Both the position numbers and the translations under genes were made by a program. The notes beneath the pieces are model-generated. The model had not been told where the DNA came from. It saw nothing but the letters and a program-made list of their open reading frames with translations, and searched no databases. Shown in pieces: positions 57,915 to 64,000 of a stretch of DNA of 64,000 bases (position 1 is the first letter of the stretch; every line of letters begins with the position of its first letter). Origin of the DNA: Aquatica leii (Eukaryota > Arthropoda > Insecta > Coleoptera > Lampyridae); the NCBI GenBank assembly GCA_035610365.1, contig CM069432.1, positions 186,001 to 250,000 on the forward strand, written 5' to 3'.

Positions 57915-58070
57915 TGAAACGTTCGTAAAGTTCTTCTAAATTTCGAGAACATTCACAAACTTTTTATCCAGGTCTAGAACGTTCACGAAGGATATAGAAA
58001 ATTCTCGAAAGATAGCGGAAATGTATAAAAGCGGTACAAACAAATCATAAGGGTTATTCGTTACGTTATT
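57915..58070 (+). repeat. Decayed gypsy LTR related to 20683-21134
   Basis: Starts TGAAACGTTCGTAAAGTTCT, as the LTR at 20683 starts TGAAACGTTCGAGAAGTTAT. It continues with TATCCAGGTCTAGAACG, GAAAGATAGCGGAA and ACAAACAAATCATAAGGG, in the same order. It keeps TTCGAGAACATTC-type heat-shock-like palindromes. The end is lost after about 58070. Confidence 0.6.
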
Positions 58071-59821
58071 ATGGCATGTCAATTATCCTCTATTAATGGA
58101 ATCTACTGTAGTGCTCGTATTAAAATGTTAAATTTTTTGAAACAGTTGCCAATAGCAATGATTCTACAGGTCCCAAAACAAAATATGATTCCCGAAAGAC
58201 ACACTTGAAAAACTTTGTGAGTTTTGGTGCAGTAGAAGTGCAGCGATCTAACTATTGGTAGATTTCTATGAACGCAAACGTAGAAAATGTTATTAAAAAA
58301 AATATTACAGACAAAATAAATTAGTTACAAACTCATTGAATGTAAAAGCTAATAAAAACGTAAAAAATGTGTTTTAATCTAAATCTATTATATAAACTTG
58401 TAGTAAGAAATGTATTCGAGTTGCAAGATAAAACACATAATTACATATACAAGAAAATTTCGAAATGTAAACTAATTAAAAATATTCAAAACGTATGAAA
58501 TACATAGTTTGGATTATACGTGATACGAAACCTACAAGTATATTAATTGCTAAAAATGAGGTTAGACACGAGAAGCGTTACTAATAAATCGTTTTGGTAA
58601 TTGAAAAATTGTAAAATGTATTTAATATTAAGAACTAGACCAAAACAGATTTAGTCAATTTTAGAATAATTATAAGATTTAAAAGTTTTTAAGACAGTTG
58701 TTTGTTGCTTACGTGAATCTATTATTTAATTAAAAAATAATTTTTACTAAAATGTTTTATTACGTACAATTAAGAAAACTTATGCAATCGTGATTAAACG
58801 ATTAGTGCGTCCTACTTATAAAAAAATTCTCGTTAAAACAAAATATGCTTAACAGAATAGTATACAATAAATCAAAAATTTATGATGGTAATTCCAAAAG
58901 ACAGTAACCGCTTATGGTGCGCAAATACTCATCACGACACGACAGCCTAAATAATAATTAAAGCATTAAAAAGTAACCTCACTTGAAAATTAACCCACAA
59001 AAAGTAGTACAACTCTTTGTATAATAAAAAACTAACATCAAGAATCATCTTCGTTACACAAAAGTCTAATTTAAAACAGGAAGAGAGCGCAGAGAAAGCA
59101 CAGTCATGATAAATTAAAACCTTTTGAATGGTCTTGCACCTGCTCGACTTTAAACTGAAAAGATTGTTACAAAAATTACGATCTTATGAAATCGGAAAAG
59201 GTCGCTGATTTTTTCAAATCTGCTCTTTTGTATTGAGATTTATAGCGAGAGAGTGTGCACGATTAAACTGAACTTAAAGTTTAATTAATGTCAAATAAGA
59301 GTTATACGCTTCACGTAGGTATACTCTCAACTAAATTGCCGCTGCTGCAATTTTGACTTGTACAAGAGAAAGAAACACAAACATAGTTTTTGTGTATAAT
59401 AATTTAATGTTCGGTGTAATTTATTTTATTTGTCTTTAAGTGCTTGGTACGATGTTATTTAAATTATTTCTACAGCAAATTTTTATTTATTGAAAATTTT
59501 TATGCGTTCACACGACAACAGCAATAAAGAACTTTTACAGAATACTTTTAAAGCAGTAGGTGCATTTCTATGTATGTAGGACAAAGATGATATCGATTCA
59601 ATGAAAAGTAAATTGAAACATTTTCTTTTGTTTCGATAAATAGTATGTTTTGCACTAACACAAATTCTATAAATAATAATATTTAGACATAAATACGATT
59701 ATATTTGCTCGTTTTTCAGTTAAATTATCAAAATCACCAAGTAGTAAATTACTATGATAAAAACTTTTTAAAAAAATTTTTGAAGTGCATGCTGGTAGTC
59801 GATAAGGATTTTGAAGAAGAA
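58071..59821. other. No gene recognised
   Basis: AT-rich sequence. No exon or repeat was identified. Confidence 0.5.
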
Positions 59822-60456
59822 ATTGATGACAGATGCAAATCTCGATTTTGTAATGTCGGATGATGTACAGGAAGAAGAGGAAATAGAAAGAAGCAATGAA
59901 GAAGGGCGTATCAAACAACAATAGTGATGATAACGATCTTTTAGAAGCTGAACAAGAAATCGCTGTGGACAATTGTTACGATGAAGAAACAATCCCTTAG
60001 TTTTTCATTAGAAAAAAAAATTTAATGGCAAAAGTAGGAGTCATCTAAAAATAAAAGTCATAATATAATTCGACAACTACCCGGACTGACTGGAAAAACC
60101 GTTCAATTAGGAAACCTAAACATAAAAGAAATTTGGATGCAACCAAACTCAAACTAACAACAAACTCATCAAATTACCGAAATACAAACTCAGTCGAGAT
60201 ATATGCTTCGACGAGTTTAGTAATGTACACATCAATTTTAAAATCTAGTCACGAGAATATGCTCACTTCAAAGAACCTGATGGGTAGGCCCATATTTAGA
60301 GCAACTATATTCAAGAAGCGTTTCGGAATATTGATAAACTGCATACGATTTGATGATTTCATTCCACAACACGCGGAGAAAATATCTCAAATATTCAATC
60401 TCTTTATAAGTAACTCCCAAGATCAAAAACCAAACTTTCGTTATAACAAAACGCCT
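59822..60456 (+). pseudogene. piggyBac transposase, N-terminal part
   Basis: An acidic start (DDVQEEEEIERSNEEGRIKQ), then HNIIRQLPGLTGKTVQLGN, then the ORF 60133-60468 with STSLVMYTSILKSSHENMLT and GRPIFRATIFKKRFGILINC, followed by IRFDDFIPQH. These match the catalytic-core start of piggyBac transposases, in order. It breaks off near FNLFISNSQ, at the insertion at 60457. It has a frameshift near 60060-60130. Confidence 0.8.
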
Positions 60457-62646
60457 AGTTCAATTTGAGAACATTGGCATTGTAGACAGTATTTGCAGCG
60501 ATATTACGAGGTTACTAACCATTCTTTGTAAGCACCGCCTCAAGCGTTTAAAGAACATGTTTTTTTGCTGCAAATATGTATCTAAATTGTACCAGAAAGA
60601 TTTAAATTCTTCTTCGCCGAGTTTTCTATTTATTTATGTTCTCTGCTTAAGTGATTAAAAAATTGTAATTGTTATTTATGATTAAATAAGTTCCATCTAT
60701 AGCTGGAATAATGATAAACTGTATGCTCAAATATGAAATTACTGTACTAATTAGCCTAAAAGTCTTAACATATCTGGATTAAATTAAAGTCAATATTCCT
60801 ATTTTCCTTGCAAAGCAAGTATTATTACCATTAAAACCTAATTAGTAGTCGAACAATTGCAGTTTAAATTTCCATTACTCCTTTTAAATTATAAGTATGA
60901 AAAGTTAAAAAATACATATTTCCCTTTATAAAATCAAGTCTAATTTCTCATACAGAACACTAAAAAATTTCACAAAATTGACACACAGAACAACACTAAA
61001 TATTATACATTATAAAATGAATTTAAAGTAACCTTTTTATATACCCTACTTAGTAATGGCGTAGCCTTGGGGAGAAAAGAACATTACTGGGAGTATGAAA
61101 TACTCCTCAGAAGAAAGGGGTTTCGGGTCTCTAGAAACACTGCTTTAAGCATAATTTTGATGAAAATTTCTGTATTCTTTCTTCTCAAATTTTAATTTAA
61201 TCTTTGACTTTGGTTTGAATACGCTAAGTACTAGTAATAAAAGTAAAAAAACATTTGTATATTTTTGTTTAGTATGTAATTATACTAGTTTTATAATCAA
61301 CAATCTTAGGTTTTCCAAAATAATTAAAATAATCAACCAAATCCAGATGAATGCAAAATTCATTACGTTTGCCAAATATAATGTTTTGCACCCTATATAG
61401 ATTTATTAACATTGTCAAAAACAGACAAAATGATAAGCAAAAGTAAAGGAAAAAACTATATAATAATATAAATTTAAAAAGAGTTTAAAAACTATAAATT
61501 ATTGTTTTGTAATTATTTCCTTAAAAAGTTTTACTTCTTTGTATTATTATGTTTTGTTGATGTTATTGTACTTGTTTTTTTTATTATTTATTACTTAAAG
61601 CAAAATGAAACAGGAAAAGTAATAAAAAAATGTTCAAAATGTCAATCAAAGAATGGTTTAGTGTTCAAGAAAATAGATAAAAATGTTTGAAAACATTTTT
61701 TGTAATATGTTAAACCTTCTTCTATTATATTTAATAAAAGTTCCATTTTTTTACTTTTGTCATTTTTCTTATATTTAAATTAAAAAAATAACCGACAATG
61801 TAAACAATGCACACATTTAACATTATACTTAATGATAATTAATTTGAATTACTCGAAGAAAAAGAAAAAATAAGAAAAGCTAATATTTCGCGTAAGGTAA
61901 TGTTTTAAGGACACAGGACGCTCCAATACAACTGTAAAGCACAATTAAATACGGTCCCATGAGCTGTGAAAAAGGTTTAAAATAAACTTCGCTTTGCGAT
62001 CCATAGACTGTAACAAAAGTTTAGCTGCGGGACTGAACGTGTTAAATACTAGCCATTTTTTTCGCATGAGTGCACCCTAACCTAACCTAAAAAAATACAA
62101 TTGAATATCGGATTTTACCTATATTCATAAAAATCCAATTTTTATGAAAAAATGCAAACTACAAATTTGAGAATTTGTAATGGGAACTAAGATTACAATT
62201 TTTCAACAACTAATTACGTTCAAATGATGATAATACTTCTTTTACAAAGAAAATCGTAATGTTGACTTTAATTTAATCCAGAAATATTAAAAATTTAGGC
62301 TCATTAAAACAGTAATTTCATATTTGCTCATGCAGTTTAAATTTATTCGAGCTATTAATGAGACTTTTTCAATTTATTTGAATTAGAAATCAAATTATAA
62401 ATGACTTAGAACTTTTTAAATTAAGGGCTATGGCATTCATTTAAAACCTGAGCAGAAAACATAAATACATAAATAGAAAATTCGGCAAAAAAAATCTTTA
62501 TGGTACAATTTAGATACATATTTGCAGCAAAAAAACGTGTTCTTTGACGCTTGAGGCGGCGCTTATAAAGAATAGTGAGTAACCTCGTAATATCGCTGCA
62601 AGTAATGTCTACAATGCGAATGTTGTCAAATATAACTAGCCGTTGT
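60457..62646. mobile_element. 2.2-kb insert with long terminal inverted repeats
   Basis: Left end 60457-60650 and right end 62450-62646 are inverted copies. They share ACATT-GCATTGTAGACA, TGCAGCGATATTACGAGGTT and TTTTTTTGCTGCAAATATGT. The interior is AT-rich and has only small unrecognised ORFs. It splits the piggyBac gene, so it is the younger insertion. No transposase is present; a non-autonomous element is the best reading. The target duplication could not be fixed. Confidence 0.75.
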
Positions 62647-62689
62647 GTTATAACGTAAGTTAGGTTGCATACCTTGCAAGTCGTGCTGA

Positions 62690-63490
62690 AAAGTGTCCAA
62701 TTACTTTTTTGAGGCAGTGTACATTATTTTTGAACTGTGGATGAAATTCTGGTTGCCTTTCGAGTAAGGTGCGGTTTTCGAATGTATATGCCATGAAAAA
62801 TATGGCATCAAAATTCAGTGCATGCCTGACTCACGTGGTTCATAACTTCTCAATGCTTGTATTTATACTGAAAAGGACAGTGATGGCATTAGACTTTCTA
62901 AAAAAATAAACTTCTGAAACCAACTGCATGCCAACCGGTATGTGGTAATTGGATTGGAAAGAATTAAAAAAAAGATCTTTATTATTTCTGAGTACTATCA
63001 AGAAAAATAAAACTAATATACCACCAAAGTTCAAGTCTGATATTTCCACACTAGTAGGGTCTTGCAAACAATATTCCTATAACACTCTTGTTTGTTGTTC
63101 CAAAAGATACTAGAGTAGTCGTATTTATATTGAAACAAATCCGGATAAGAAGCTAGAAATCGCCTGTTGTTATAACAAGACAAAAAGTGGTGTTGACCTT
63201 CTAGACTTAAAATGTGCGCTGTACTCGTCCAATAACAGAACTAATAGATGGCCACTTGTTTTTTACGTCCTTGTGAACATAAATCCAATCCTGATATGAA
63301 AAGATTACATTTTATTAAAAGTTTGGCCTATTGTCTGTTGAATCCACATTTCAGGAGACAGCTCAGTATTCCCAGTCTCCCCATTAGTATCAGGGTACTG
63401 ATACAGCAAGCGTTACCGGAAGAAGAAAATGCTGCTGCTAGAGGTGATAAAGTTCACACAGTAAACCACCAATGGCAACACTTAACAATA
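62690..63490 (+). pseudogene. piggyBac transposase, C-terminal part
   Basis: Continues the piggyBac gene. LTVDEILVAFRVRCGFRMYM (62730) is the second catalytic Asp region, followed by KLLKPTACQPVCGNWI, PPKFKSDIST-type words, VVPKDTRVVV, and then KSGVDLLDLKCAVYSSNNRT (63185) with the NRWPLVFF motif. The ORF 63248-63493 holds IKSLAYCLLNPHFRRQ and LIQQALPEEENAAARG. It has many stops and frameshifts. Together with the 59822 part it is one transposase. Confidence 0.8.
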
Positions 63491-64000
63491 TAACCACGTA
63501 TTAACTACATCGTCAAGGTTAAGAACGCTTTATGCAACCGGGCCTTAAACTATTATCAGATTTCTAGTTTATGTTAATAAAATAACAAAAAACATAATAA
63601 TTTTCAGAAAGAAAGTAAAAATCTAAAAAAAAAATTTTGGTAAAGAATGGTTTGGCAAATTAAAAAAAATCTTCTTTATTTTTATGTAGAATCATCCTTT
63701 AATAAGTTAAACCTGACAGTACACAGCGATCTGGCATTTAGGGAAAGAAAATTGTTGCATTTATGCTTGGTAAGTTTAGACAGTGGCCACGTCGAAGAAT
63801 GATTACAATGATTACAATAAAGATTGGTTGGAAAAACGTTGAAATGGAATGGAACCTAAATACGATAATATAGAAGCAGGATTTCGTGAATGCAGAATTT
63901 TCCATATGGATTGAACCTAAGTTTTACAAGTTTTTTTACAACATATAAATAAAATATAAATATCAATAAAATAAAAAAAAGAAAAGGGACCAGCTTGGTG
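63491..64000. other. No gene recognised
   Basis: AT-rich sequence. The CxxC cysteine tail usual at the end of piggyBac transposases is not seen. Confidence 0.4.

Noticed and set aside
61502-61690. Hydrophobic ORF with CSKC motif
   Set aside because: Only 62 codons, within the AT-rich interior of the TIR insert; no family recognised.
62077-62095. Three CCTAA units, the insect telomere repeat
   Set aside because: Only three units; too short to be an interstitial telomere array.

Overview
This looks like AT-rich nuclear DNA of an insect, probably a beetle. The transposon families (jockey, RTE-like, gypsy, copia, Penelope-like, piggyBac, hAT, Tc1/mariner) are typical of repeat-laden arthropod genomes, and one host exon belongs to the animal Wnt family. 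There is no operon, ribosome-binding site or bacterial gene structure. No tRNA, rRNA or CRISPR array was recognised.

The only convincing host gene piece is one internal exon of a Wnt gene, most like Wnt5, at 16139-16376 on the minus strand, with good splice sites at both ends. No second Wnt exon is visible, so much of the window may be Wnt5 intron. Nearly everything else is decayed transposon, often nested.

Layout. 1-6000: a TTAA-flanked MITE, an orphan broken ORF pair and a hAT (DUF4371) transposase relic. 6000-15670: an LTR fragment, a minus-strand jockey LINE, and an old gypsy copy (10225-15669) broken by an RTE-like fragment, a long hairpin and further sequence. 16139-16376: Wnt exon. 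17727-18997: DD41D mariner relic. 19284-20620: solo LTR. 20683-25994: the best-preserved gypsy element, followed by an inverted piece of gypsy pol. 27048-36571: two T-rich gypsy-like elements with degenerate gag. 37732-42600: Penelope-like, piggyBac, copia and an unnamed transposon-derived gene. 44590-46913: LTR pieces and a second solo LTR. 47559-50640: two RTE-like LINE fragments. 52790-57705: a candidate unnamed DNA transposon with inverted ends, broken by a third solo LTR and a Penelope-like insertion. 59822-63490: a piggyBac gene split by a 2.2 kb insert with terminal inverted repeats.

The most notable point is the gypsy family at 20683-25994 and its older relative at 10225-15669. Both carry, between the pol end and the 3' LTR, a macrodomain very like the ADP-ribosyl hydrolase TARG1/OARD1, followed by a CCCH zinc finger. 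The LTR of the younger copy also has a cluster of heat-shock-element-like palindromes upstream of a TATA box. Other structures worth checking are the unnamed DNA transposon, three solo LTRs with perfect 4-bp target duplications, and Penelope-like copies with inverted repeat arms and hammerhead-like motifs. All calls come from reading the sequence by eye; no searches were run.
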